This document shows, one piece after another, positions 44,908 through 55,496 of a stretch of DNA of 64,000 nt (positions are counted from its first letter, which is position 1; every line of letters begins with the position of its first letter). A program made the position numbers and the translations under genes. The notes under the pieces were generated by a model. That model saw only the letters and a program-made list of their open reading frames with translations. It was not told where the DNA came from and made no database searches. The stretch comes from Macrotrachela quadricornifera. Lineage: Eukaryota > Rotifera > Eurotatoria > Philodinida > Philodinidae. The stretch spans positions 276,624-340,623 of the forward strand of contig JAJEKB010020956.1 in assembly GCA_022393335.1 (NCBI GenBank), written 5' to 3'.

Positions 44908-45440
44908 TAACGAGGAAACCTCGCGAGGTGATAAACTGCTTTTGAGATGAGACTTCCCTCATTATTTAGGGCCTATTGAGACTAGAAAAAACTTAGAATG
45001 ATTCGTGCCCATGGATCTTTCTTCCTGATTTATATCTATTTTGCTGCGTTTTCACCATAGAGCAGGAAATATCCGGTCAAATCGAATGTCGGAGTTTCGA
45101 TCGGAAACTTGGCTCATAAGTAGGTCTCATGGTTCTTATAATGCATTTCTTAAGAATATAATATCTCTGGACAGAATGATTCATTTTGACTGAAACTTTT
45201 GGTGCATTATAAGAACCATAAGACCTACTTATGAGCCAATTTTCAGATCGAAATTCCGACATTCGATTTGTCCGGATATTCCTTGCCCTATGATGAAAAC
45301 GTAGCAAAATGGCTATAAATCAGGAAGAAAGACCCATAGGCACGAATCATTCTAGGATTTTTCTAGTCTCAATAGGGCCTAAATAATGAGAGAAATCTCA
45401 TCTCAAAAGCAGTTTATCACCTCGCGAGGTTCCCTCGTGA
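44908..45440. mobile_element. Foldback element, TAACGAGGAAACC ends
   Basis: Arms of about 230 bp pair nearly without loss: AACCTCGCGAGGTGATAAAC (left) with GTTTATCACCTCGCGAGGTT (right), and further inside TATTTAGGGCCTATTGAGAC with GTCTCAATAGGGCCTAAATA. Open frames inside are mirror by-products. Ends TAACGAGG / CCTCGTGA belong with the TTACGAGGGA elements at 17.4 and 32.5 kb. Confidence 0.85.
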
Positions 45441-45954
45441 GACAATAGGTATACGTCAGTGTTTCTCCAGTTAGAAAAAAAATGTATTTTTACTATCAAA
45501 AGAAAGAATACGTTGAGTTAAACCTAAGATAATTGTTGATTGTAAAATATTTTATCTATTCAAACTATACGTGAAACAACAGTAATAGACTCAAGAATAT
45601 GGTGATTGATGATTAAAATATTCTTCTTTTTTTACATATAGAACAAAAATAAAGTTTTTGATTATTTATTGAAATAGATCATGTTTTTCATGTTGATGCG
45701 GAAGTATGTAAGGATGAGACTATGTTGGTCACCCTTATGTTCTCGACTATTTGAGAACTTTGCTGAACTCTCCTTCCTCATATTACAAGTTCCTCCATAG
45801 TTAATAGGCTTCCCCAAAAAGTTGTGAATGATTGTTGCAATGAAACACTCTCCTTTACATTCCGTCATGTCTATTCTTTGTAATATTTACTGAACTGCCT
45901 AGAAAAAATGTATCTCTCTAAGATGGTATATATATACGGATGATGGTGTGTCAT
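45441..45954. other. Spacer with an orphan 67-aa frame
   Basis: Minus strand 45662-45868 encodes MTECKGECFIATIIHNFLGK and more, ending after IYFNK. It has an ATG, ordinary composition and two Cys pairs but no family that I recognise and no clear splice sites. Confidence 0.25.
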
Positions 45955-46180
45955 GTTGTGGAATTCACATATACTTTCGAAGGAAATAGTGAGTGTAAGT
46001 TTTAGGTCGAAATTTTTCTAGCTTTCCTGGGAAAGGGGAGGATAATATCAAAATCTTTACATAAGTTTTCCTTAGTGTTGGGAGGAGGTTGAACGAGATT
46101 AGTAAATACTTTTCTTATGAGGGTATGTGAGTTCCACATTTTTACCCTAAAGGGGTTGCGCTTTTTTCAAGGTAAGATTT
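45955..46180. repeat. Dispersed inverted-repeat element, second copy
   Basis: Contains GTGGAATTCACATATACTTT at the left and AGGGTATGTGAGTTCCACAT at the right, plus GTGAGTGTAAGTTTTAGGTCGA. These match the 3515-3790 element in inverse orientation. Confidence 0.5.
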
Positions 46181-47031
46181 TCTATTATGATACACATTTT
46201 TCTACAACGTTTCGTTCAAAAATTTGTTGAAAAACTTTGGTTCTTCAAGCTTCGCTAGGTTTCACTTAGAGTTAACCAGACTTTTATAAGAAGTTTTCCA
46301 GGATTTTAGGTCTTTGTTGCGTGGAAAAATATGAAAAATAAATAGAAAATATTACCTGTTTATTTACGAATTTCTATATATTAATTGAAACTAGGAAATA
46401 TTCTATTATGTTTAACATATTATATCCTCTACAAAACTTTCTAGAATGAAGTAAGCCTCTGATACATAAATGTTCTCTAGTATGGTAAAAGAAGACTTAT
46501 GCGAAATAACAAAAAATACTATTCTTAATACGCACGAGAAAAATTTTAAGGCAGAGCCATCAATTCTCTAATATAGGAACATCCTGAAAATTTTGTTCGC
46601 TCCATCACTATAGGAAGCTTGAGTCTTTTATCCCAGGAGTGATTTACTACTTGCCGGCGAACTATGCAATGGTTTACTTCTTTCCTTACTGAGACGAACG
46701 ATTGAATATGTGAGATTAGTAGCTAAAGGTATTGAAAATTTTTGCAGCTACTAGTTGGCCTGGTTGAGATATTCTAAACAGTTTTCCATTATTTTTAATA
46801 AGGAAAAAAACATCGCGTAAAACTATGGGTGGCCGAAAAACAATACTAAATCATGTAAAACACACGGCTTTAAGTATCCGTAAACGCCCACAGAATTTTA
46901 TTGGCAATCAAAGTAATGATATTCAAAAAACATGCTGTACTCTTTCATGATCATATCTTTCATTGACAGTAAGTTTTTTAGTATAAAACAAAAGTGAGTT
47001 TTTTATAATCACCTGTGCTTTATCCAAGTTT
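46181..47031. other. AT-rich spacer
   Basis: No gene, repeat family or RNA gene recognised by eye. Confidence 0.4.
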
Positions 47032-47223
47032 TTAATGACGCACTTTGTCGACACCAACAACGTAATTACCTGAAGTAGAGTTATAACCAGTACCGGTTAC
47101 CGGCCAGTTTGGTCTGATACAGGCGATTTCTTTTTCTACCGAACCAGTAGCAATTTTTCTTCAATTTTTGCATGGTTTTTTCACGAAGGCAGAGCAGATC
47201 ACACATTTCATGTAACCTTCTGC
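47032..47223 (-). pseudogene. Terminal exon of an unrecognised Cys-containing protein
   Basis: After an acceptor (TTTTATTCGTAG) at about 47224 the minus strand reads AEGYMKCVICSAFVKKPCKN, an in-frame TGA, then KIATGSVEKEIACIRPNWPV, TGTGYNSTSGNYVVGVDKVR and a stop at 47032. The composition (conserved-looking Trp, Gly, Cys, and higher GC than its flanks) suggests real coding. Upstream exons were not found. The internal TGA suggests decay, or a wrong frame for the first part. Confidence 0.35.
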
Positions 47224-47559
47224 CTACGAATAAAAGAACAGAAATTGTTTTATACTAAGTTTCCTGTTAAAATATAATGGAGTTCGCCGATGAAACTAGC
47301 GACTCGAAAGCGTTAAATTGAAAAGTTTTCATAGGAATATATATTCGAGAGAAAATAACAGCAATGAAAGACACTCAGCTCTATTGGCTTTCGGAATAAA
47401 TTTCTTTAAAATTTGAATATGAATAGACATAGTCAGATGACAAAAGAAGAAAAAATGATCTATTTTTTATTATTATGATTGATTTCAAATTGAACTTATT
47501 ATAAAAATCAGTACATTTCTGAACGACTTGAAAAGCACACAATCTCTTCGTTTTATCCA

Positions 47560-48125
47560 TCATTGATATCTGTCTCGATAAGATCGTTTGGAAGATAGAT
47601 CGTTTAAACTCGTACTAAGGCCATTACGACGAAAGTTTCCACCGATACTTTGAGCCTTGAATAATACAATGCATTAAATAGAATTTATTCGTATTATTTA
47701 CCTGAGTAAATTCTCTCGATCTAGTTCGATAGACAGTCGGCATATGATGAGCGACAGGTTTATAGCGCCCATATTCTTGATTGGATGTCTGATAAAGTAT
47801 ATTCATATCTGGTTTGCTAAAGTGTCGCCACCAATCTGAAAAAAGAGATTACAGTAGTTTGGCGATATGGAGCGGCTCAAATAAAAATGCATCTACCTGG
47901 ATTTTCGAATCGAGCAGGGGTGCCAAAGGTTCTATATAGATCGCTAGTCTTTTGTTCGACCTTCATCTCATTTCTTGGAGTTCGTGGTTCGCGCAATTGA
48001 AGATAACTACTAAAGAGATAGGCAGGAAGACTGTCCGATTGAAACAAGATTTCACCATTAGGTCCAATCTCAGTATATCTTGGTGTACGAGCAGTCTGTG
48101 CATAATTGATATAATTGTCATCCAT
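47560..48125 (-). CDS. PIERCE1-like microtubule inner protein
   Basis: Three exons: 48125-47897, 47835-47702 and 47655-47560, with phase-1 and phase-0 introns of 61 and 46 nt (GTAGAT...TTTCAG; GTAAAT...TTCAAG). The product is 152 residues, begins MDDNYINYAQTARTPRYTEI and ends RSYRDRYQ. The middle reads TSDLYRTFGTPARFENPDWW...YQTSNQEYGRYKPVAHHMPT..., matching the layout of vertebrate PIERCE1 (C9orf116): TS.YYR....RF.NP.WF..Y....MYRTSNQ.YG...PTVHEMP, then F.Q....GG.FR.N.LN. The family lines the inside of ciliary doublet microtubules and recruits dynein-docking components. The start chosen is the first ATG; the open frame extends only three codons upstream from a TTG. Confidence 0.8.
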
Positions 48126-48967
48126 GTTAGTCAATGTATCGACTCAATAGAGTTCTATAATGAAGAAAGAAAGAAAGAGGGAACACTATGGGTAAAAAAA
48201 AAAGGGTGCGTAATTTTTTGATAGTATGCATACTTTTCTCCAAGAGTCACTGTCAATTAATAAAGCAAACATTTTACACACTCTCCATCGCATGTGGTCC
48301 AAAAATCAACATCTACTGCACTGCTGTTTGTTTCTCAAGTTGTTGAGAAAGGATTACAGCATATGTTGTTTTTCACTACATCGTGTAGCGAACTAAAAAG
48401 CAACAACATCAAAAAGAACGAATAAGCTGCTAAAGTATGAACTAATTAATGCTGTCCATAGTTCTGTTTTTCTTGCTTAACTAGTCAATATACTTTCATT
48501 ATAAACTTCAGATAAGAATCTACTCCTAATTTTCAGATTAAAAATAAACTTAACTAATTGATCGAGAAGAAAAAACAATCCATAAAGAATACACGAAAGA
48601 CCGTAGATTAGTGTAACTCCTTTATTTAAACTACAAGGCTTTTTATATTTCAAATCCTACATTCAGCTGACCAAAAAGTAAAAATATGATCATCTTTTAA
48701 ACTGATGTACATTTTATCAAAAAAGGTGAAAAAATTTCTCTCTTTGTTTGTCGTCATACATACAATAATGTATTCAATGCTACAAACGAACGTTTTATTT
48801 CTTCGATAAGAAAATTCAAAATCATGATTATTCTTAATGTTGTCTATAACCAGCTAAACTCAATACACAAAAGAAGATCACTTTCTTTTTGTCTGTATTC
48901 TTTTCGACATAGGCTCCGAAACATTTTGACTTATTTCAATGTGAATTAACCAATGCGATTGCAGTCG
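48126..48967. other. Spacer without recognised feature
   Basis: About 840 bp between the PIERCE1-like start and the gap-containing foldback. The promoter of the PIERCE1-like gene should lie just above 48125; no element can be named. Confidence 0.4.
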
Positions 48968-49475
48968 TTAAAGGGTGGGCCAGAAGTCCTGACTCGATTT
49001 GTATAATAAATTTTTNNNNNNNNNNNNNNNNNNNNNNNNNNNNNNNNNNNNNNNNNNNNNNNNNNNNNNNNNNNNNNNNNNNNNNNNNNNNNNNNNNNNN
49101 NNNNNNNNNNNNNNNNNNNNNNNNNNNNNNNNNNNNNNNNNNNNNNNNNNNNNNNNNNNNNNNNNNNNNNNNNNNNNNNNNNNNNNNNNNNNNNNNNNNN
49201 NNNNNNNNNNNNNNNNNNNNNNNNNNNNNNNNNNNNNNNNNNNNNNNNNNNNNNNNNNNNNNNNNNNNNNNNNNNNNNNNNNNNNNNNNNNNNNNNNNNN
49301 NNNNNNNNNNNNNNNNNNNNNNNNNNNNNNNNNNNNNNNNNNNNNNNNNNNNNNNNNNNNNNNNNNNNNNNNNNNNNNNNNNNNNNNNNNNNNNNNNNNN
49401 NNNNNNNNNNNNNNNGTTTTACTATAAAAAAATTTATTATACAAATCGAGTCAGGACTTCTGACCCACCCTTTAT
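48968..49475. mobile_element. Foldback element with assembly gap (400 N) in its centre
   Basis: TTAAAGGGTGGGCCAGAAGT at 48968 pairs with ACTTCTGACCCACCCTTTA ending at 49474, and the arms continue to TATAATAAATTTTT / AAATTTATTATA at the edges of a run of 400 N (49016-49415). A fixed 400-N run is a scaffold gap of unknown true size. Open frames spanning it are artefacts. Confidence 0.8.
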
Positions 49476-51551
49476 ACATATACCGGGCGGGTCAAAAGTA
49501 AGGAAACGATGAAATCGTTTTCTGATTCTTTTTTTATATACCATGATATAGACCTCATACTTGTGCCACATATACTACTTGATATAAGCAAAAGATATAG
49601 TATATGAACAGTATCCAGGTGCACTAGTTTATTAAAAAATGTTCAACTACAATATAACCAACAAAAAAAAGTACCTAAGTTTCAATACAGATTTTTTTTC
49701 AAAACTATAGAAAAAAAGCAGCCAGAAATCTTGTTCAATATGCTCTCCCTCCATATCTTTACAAAGTTGAAGTCTGTAAGGTACTGTTTGACAAGCTTTT
49801 CAATATAATTTAACTGGCAAGCTTTGCATTTCTGTAACAATAGCATCATTAAGAGAGCATTTATGAGACAACCAAGAAATCGTAGCACTCGTCAAAATTT
49901 AAATTTTTGATTTGATACTCTCATCTTGTTCAGTATCATTCAAAACCTCTAAATTCAAATTTTTAGCGCATTTGGATGAACAAGTGAAAAGTTAGTCCAA
50001 TTTTACTGTCGAGCACTCACAAGGATGTTTGAAAACTATCATCAAAAAACATCTTTATAAAGTTGAATTTTTTCTGATAACAAAAAATTAAAGAAATGTT
50101 TATTGTAATTTCCCAAAAGATAGAGCGTTGAAAGCCGAACAAAATAAGCTGTTTACATATTATGCTTGTGTGTACTAGTTCAAAGCTACTGGCAAAATAC
50201 TATATATAGCTAGTCGTACTTTGAGTAAAATTGTGTCAACATTTTGCATTGTATTAACTGCCATTCAGTCATTTCATGAGATCCCAGGCTAGATATGTTA
50301 TATGTTGAGTAATTTTCTCTCTACCAAATGGCACAAAAAATCGTTTAAAAAAAATTTAGATGGTGCCGAAAAATGATTCACAATGTTGACCAACGAGATA
50401 GTGCGTATAGAAAAAAATTACTATAGATATTTTTTCTGATGAAAAATAGAAAGTTTCGTGTATTATGAACTATTCGGAGCAATTTCTACATAGGTACACT
50501 GTATTTCAATAAATGTGTATTGTATACAAAATAGTGAATTAACACTAATTGTTTTTTATGGATGTAAGATCGATTAACTAATCCTATAGCTATAAGGTTA
50601 TGTAAAAAGAGTTAAAAGTAATTTACAACATACTCAACAGCTCAATAGTTGTATACTTACGCCATGAAAATGCAGGATAGTTGGCCACGGTCAAGGAAAA
50701 CCTTTTCCGCGTCTCTCCTCTTCGGCACGTAGAGTCCATCCTGCTTGAAGAGGAGGGACATTACTCAGAAAAACCGTATCCCCACATTGTTTGTGAGTGT
50801 TACTCGGAAAACCTGTACTCATTTAAACAATATTTTTTTTTATGAATGTTTTCATTGATTATTTTGGTCACTTCCGATTATAATTGATTTAAAGTTATGT
50901 TAAAAATATCTATTTGAGTCGATTTTCTCTCATGATGAATGAAAGAATCTTAATCAAATTTCTTCGGTCTGCATTGATTATACTCAATTTCTTCTGCGAC
51001 CTTTCAATCGATTACGATCAAGAGTAATCCAAATAATGATGGTATATAGGATTTTGGATCTGTTTTTGTTTATAATCGATTCTTATCGATAAAAAAATCA
51101 AGTAAAGGAGTATGATTTTAATCAATTTTGATTTGATTATTCTTCTAGTCTTTTTTACATAGGATAAGAAACAATCTAGCATTTGCTTAAGTGCATTTTG
51201 GATTAGTCTGCCAGAAAAAAATGTCCTCTACAGCATTAAGATAAAGAGACCAACGATAAAAAATAAGTGCTAAACTCCAGCAGAAAATAGTTGTTCAGTC
51301 TCTCTAATTTAATTGGGACTGAAGGAAGGTGACGAGGAAATAATGGTAAACATGAAAGTTATTATTGATGGCTTCTTTATAATGGTAATTAGATTTGATT
51401 GCTAATAAGTATTTTGACGACATATTATCTAGTATTTATCTAATTCATCAAACTTTGATATCATTCTTGAAAATCAATTCCACTTTATCTACTAGTATTT
51501 ACTCGAAATATATTCAATTTATGAAAAAAACTTTGGTATGATAGAAAAAAT
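49476..51551. other. 2-kb spacer
   Basis: 49485-49505 GGGCGGGTCAAAAGTAAGGA resembles a mariner-type end but no partner was found. 50680-50825 is a GC-richer patch with AGAGGAGGGACATTACTC and CTCTCCTCTTC words in opposite sense. No gene supported. Confidence 0.35.
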
Positions 51552-51706
51552 ACACAGGCCAGGCGGCCTGCTATTTTCAAGCAGCCTGCCTGGCCTGTTG
51601 TAGAGTTCGGCCTGGCCTGCCTGTCACAGGCCAGGCCTAAAAATGATGGCCTGAGCCTGTGACTGACAGACAGGCAGGCCTGGGCAGGCTTAGTGGCCTG
51701 TTTTGT
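51552..51706. mobile_element. Short GC-rich foldback, AGGCCWGG words
   Basis: About 155 bp, much richer in GC than its flanks. It contains CAGGCCAGGCGGCCTG, CTGCCTGGCCTG, CCTGTCACAGGCCAGGCC, CTGACAGACAGGCAGGCC and ends AGTGGCCTG. Words pair with one another in inverse sense. It has the same vocabulary as the 16510-16853 element. Confidence 0.6.
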
Positions 51707-51975
51707 GCTCTGATATGAACATTGATTATATTGAAAGTGATATTTATCCAAGTAATTGATGATGCAAAAGTGCAGTTTCGTTTATAAATTTAATATAAAA
51801 AAATACTAGAAATGGTTTAACTTGATATTTTCGATCAAATACAGAATAATATACAATATTCAGAATTCCAGTACATACATTTTTCATGTAATAATCAAAA
51901 TTTGTTTTAATATGAGCCTGTACGTTTAAAGGAAAAGTATACATCTTAAAAATTCGTTAAACTTTAGTTCGTATA

Positions 51976-52290
51976 AATCGCATACAAACGCGCTTCACGT
52001 TACAATCGCGTCCAACTGCGTTCGAAAAGTGTATAGACTTGCACCTAGATGTGGTTTTATATGAGATCGCGTTCGGACGCATTTCAACGGACTTTACTAG
52101 ACACGTTTGTTCGCAGTTTTAGTTAACATCGCATCCACACGCGTTCGAATATGGTGAATAAATGCGCATAGACGCGGTTTCATAATGTGACCGCGTGTAA
52201 ACGCATTCCAACAGAAGTCATCAATCGCGTCTAGATGCGGTTTCCAACAAAAACGCAGATGAACGCGTTTATTCTGCGTCTCGTGTTTAC
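51976..52290. repeat. Array of palindromic CGCG motifs, about 62-bp period
   Basis: Eleven imperfect copies of AATCGCGTCTAGATGCGGTT or its variants occur at about 51976, 52004, 52039, 52064, 52101, 52126, 52161, 52189, 52223, 52251 and 52271. Centre-to-centre spacing alternates near 26-28 and 34-36 bp, so a two-motif unit of about 62 bp recurs. Each motif is itself a near-palindrome. It is the most CpG-dense patch in an AT-rich neighbourhood. Could be a decayed transposon subterminal region, a satellite or a protein-binding array. Confidence 0.65.
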
Positions 52291-54536
52291 ATGGGATTTC
52301 AGTTACTCATATATTAGTTTCATTACAAACTGTGTAGAAATCAGGTAATGTTCAAATATAGTTTTAACTAAGAATGATTCGACAATGGAATGTTTTATGC
52401 GAAGGATTTTTTAATCAAAAAAAAAGAATGTTGAAACAGTCCCGTTCATTTCGGTTACAAGACACAAAAATGTCACTTTCATGCTAATAACTGATACAAT
52501 CGTACCGAAACAAGGCATAACCGTTTGATTAACAGAAGTATTAAATGTGTCGTTTATCTGCTTAGAAAAATGTAAAAAATTTGTTGAGTGATGAAATTAA
52601 CATAAAAATGTTCATTGATTGAAAATTTGAAAGTCATATTATTTTATTGTTTCAATAGACAGTATCGAAGAATAGGCGAATCCAAATTATTTTCTTCTGC
52701 AATATCACTTTATAAATGAGGATAAACTATACTATTAATAAATGGCAAAAAGATATCAAAATGTTACACACAATAGTTATTGTTAAATGAATTGTATGCG
52801 AACAAGGTTAAATAGAATAGCTACAAAAACTTCTATTATATTTATTAGATATCAATCGATAACAACGAATATATTTTTCTATCTTTACAATTAAAAAATA
52901 TTTCAGAAAAAGCAGATATTCTATATTACAAAATTTGATCTTTTTCAAATTAAATTTTGTAAACATATCAGTCTATGACTAACTCATTGTTTATTGGTTT
53001 TTAGCAAAACGTTATGTTCAAAAGAATCTGTAGAGAAACATCACACTATAATATAAACTAAATAATTGAAACACGTTTATAGAAAATTACATTAATCAGA
53101 TTCAAACACATAGTACAACAAATTCATCGTTTGATAATGATCGACAAATAATTCAAATAGTTCTACTGTAAACGTATTCTCTACTTGCATCAGATGTGAT
53201 TACTTGAAGATGAATCCATTGATTATTTCGATGTGATAGATCTGTACGATTAACAAGTGATATTTGATGTTGTCCTCTTTGTTGTAACGCGGACAACCAT
53301 TATCATGGAAGAATTAATATACGTAGATAGTTCACATCGAATATTCGGTGCAGTAAACGTATAAACGTAGAATTGTATACAGGGCTGTATAGATAAATGT
53401 GCAATATAAACTGCTTCAGCGGTTAAAAGCGTAAATATAGAGCATCATCTAGAAAACGGAAGTACCGTTGAGATGTTCAAAAATACTTGTCGAATCAACA
53501 TTGCTGTCAGTTGTATGTCTCGATTATCTACCCTAATCTAAATTACAAGGCATGGACAAAATATATTTTCACTTATAATATTTTTCAAATCTAAATAATC
53601 ATCTTTCAAAATAATCTGAAAATATTTGTATATAATCGAAACGCGACCATATTCGATCATTCAGTAAACATGCATATCTATAGAATTCAAACAATTTGTT
53701 ATTGAAAAAAACACTCAGTTTCAGATTTTCTTTTCACAAATAAACTTAAGCTTGAATAGAAAATGAAACCAGATGATAAATAAAAAAAAAACTATATCAT
53801 CATTTACTGATCTACACAACGGATAGGATACATAGTAGTTAAATAAGACATGTGTTGTTTTCAACAAACACAATAATCTGGTTTTTTTTCGTATTCGCAT
53901 ATATAGCAGTTAATTTTATCGAAAAAAATACTGCGACAGTATGTTTATTTAATTATCCGCTGAAATGAGGATTGGGGTGTTGCACAAAAAAAGTGTTTTG
54001 GATTATGAATACTAATACTATTTAGAATAAACATTCGTGCGATGAAACATACTGTTTAATTGCTATGCAATTCCTGGTGTTAAAAAATGAAGAAGTCAGT
54101 ATGATGAACAATTTTGGTCAGAAGATCGATATTTATTTAATGATTAAATCCATAAGTCTTCAACAAAAATGTTGAGATCCTTTTTTTTTAATTTATTTTA
54201 GAATCTTTTACATTTTTAATATCATTATAATTTGTTCGTATTCTATTCTTTATCATCGACATGTGGTCTTTATTAAACAACATTGTTATGACATTCTTTT
54301 CTTCGATTGTTCTTCTATCGATTTATACAGTTAGGATATCGATTTTTGTGATTTTAATTTTGTAGTTTTTGTTTCATAGATTATTATTGCGCATAGTGAC
54401 AAAGATGATGATTATCAGATGGATGATGCAACCACTAACTCTGATATACATTTTGGTAGCGATATAATATTAGGTTAAAAACTGACTTACATATCCATTC
54501 CTTTAATTATAATTGAGATAATGTTTTCAAAATTCA
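52291..54536. other. 2.2-kb spacer with a possible coding relic
   Basis: Mostly AT-rich. On the minus strand, about 53440-53150, a frame reads LTAEAVYIAHLSIQPCIQFY...NIRCEL and, after a shift, QISLVNRTDLSHRNNQWIHL...REYVYSRTI-stop. This is protein-like, but I recognise no family; it may be the 3' end of a decayed gene. Confidence 0.3.
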
Positions 54537-55496
54537 ATGAAAAATGATGATGAGATACTCGCTTTACATTGCTCTAGAGGTGAAGAAAAACTTTTGTATT
54601 TGATAGCTTGCAGCAGCATGTTTTTTAAGCAAATTACTTACTCAATTGATGGCGCTAGTCCGTCTGCGGTAACAATAGCTGATATCAATAACGACAGTAA
54701 ATCCGATATTATTGTTACAAATTATGATTCGGATGACGTTGAAATTCTTTTCAATGCAGACAACGGTACATTTTCGAATCCAACTACTTACTCAGTTGGC
54801 ACTAATCCAGACTCAATAGCAGTAGTCGATATGAACGGCGATGGCCACCTAGATATTATTGTCGCAAATTATGATTCAAACGATGTTAGTGTTCTCCTCA
54901 ATGCAGGTGATGGCACATTTTTTAGTCAAACAACTTACTTAGAAGGCGCTAGTCCAAAATCAGTAACAGTAACTGATGTCAATAGCGATAGCAGACCCGA
55001 TATTATCGTCGCAAATTTTTACTCGGACGACGTGGATATTCTTCTCAATGTAGGCAATGGTACCTTTCTCAATCAAACTACTTACCCCGTTGGCTCCAAT
55101 CCAATGTCATTAGCAGTAGTCGATGTGAACGGCGATAGCAAACCCGATATTATTGTTGCAAATCAGGGTGATGACAACGTCGCTGTTCTTTTTAACAATG
55201 GTAATGGCACATTTTTTAATCAAATCACTTACTCAGTTGGTAGCAATCCAATGTCAGTAGCAGTAGTCGATGTGAACAGTGATAGCAAACCCGATATTAT
55301 TGTTGCAAATCAGTATGGTGAGAACGTCAGTGTTATCCTCAACACCGATAATGGCACATTTTTTAATGAAACAACTTACTCAGTTAACGGTATGCCAGAG
55401 TCAGTAACAGTAGCCGATGTGAACAGCGATAGCAAACCCGATATTGTTGCCGCAAATTCTGATTCAGACGACGTCAGTGTACTCTTACATTGTTAA
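54537..55496 (+). CDS. FG-GAP/VCBS-repeat protein
   Basis: 319 residues from the ATG at 54537. After a non-repetitive head of about 30 residues come six tandem repeats of exactly 49 residues (147 bp between successive GTF codons at 54765, 54912 and 55059), pattern QTTYSVG.NP.S.AVVDVN.DSKPDIIVAN..SD.VSVL.N.GNGTF. The D.N.D...D loop is the calcium-binding loop of FG-GAP/VCBS beta-propeller blades; six to seven blades make a propeller. Such proteins are common in bacteria and abundant in bdelloids, where they are usually held to be acquired horizontally (known of the group, not shown here). No signal peptide or membrane segment is visible, so an upstream exon is possible. Role unknown; adhesion or ligand binding is the usual guess. 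Confidence 0.8.
   Translation: MKNDDEILALHCSRGEEKLLYLIACSSMFFKQITYSIDGASPSAVTIADINNDSKSDIIVTNYDSDDVEILFNADNGTFSNPTTYSVGTNPDSIAVVDMNGDGHLDIIVANYDSNDVSVLLNAGDGTFFSQTTYLEGASPKSVTVTDVNSDSRPDIIVANFYSDDVDILLNVGNGTFLNQTTYPVGSNPMSLAVVDVNGDSKPDIIVANQGDDNVAVLFNNGNGTFFNQITYSVGSNPMSVAVVDVNSDSKPDIIVANQYGENVSVILNTDNGTFFNETTYSVNGMPESVTVADVNSDSKPDIVAANSDSDDVSVLLHC

Noticed and set aside
45077..45307. 76-codon minus-strand open frame
   Set aside because: Entirely inside the centre of the foldback at 44908-45440; mirror text exists on the other arm.
48946..49479. Three long open frames of 142-177 codons
   Set aside because: They consist almost wholly of undetermined bases (N) in the assembly gap.
51485..51751. 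88-codon minus-strand frame with Arg/Ala/Cys-rich centre
   Set aside because: It is the translation of a GC-rich foldback repeat.
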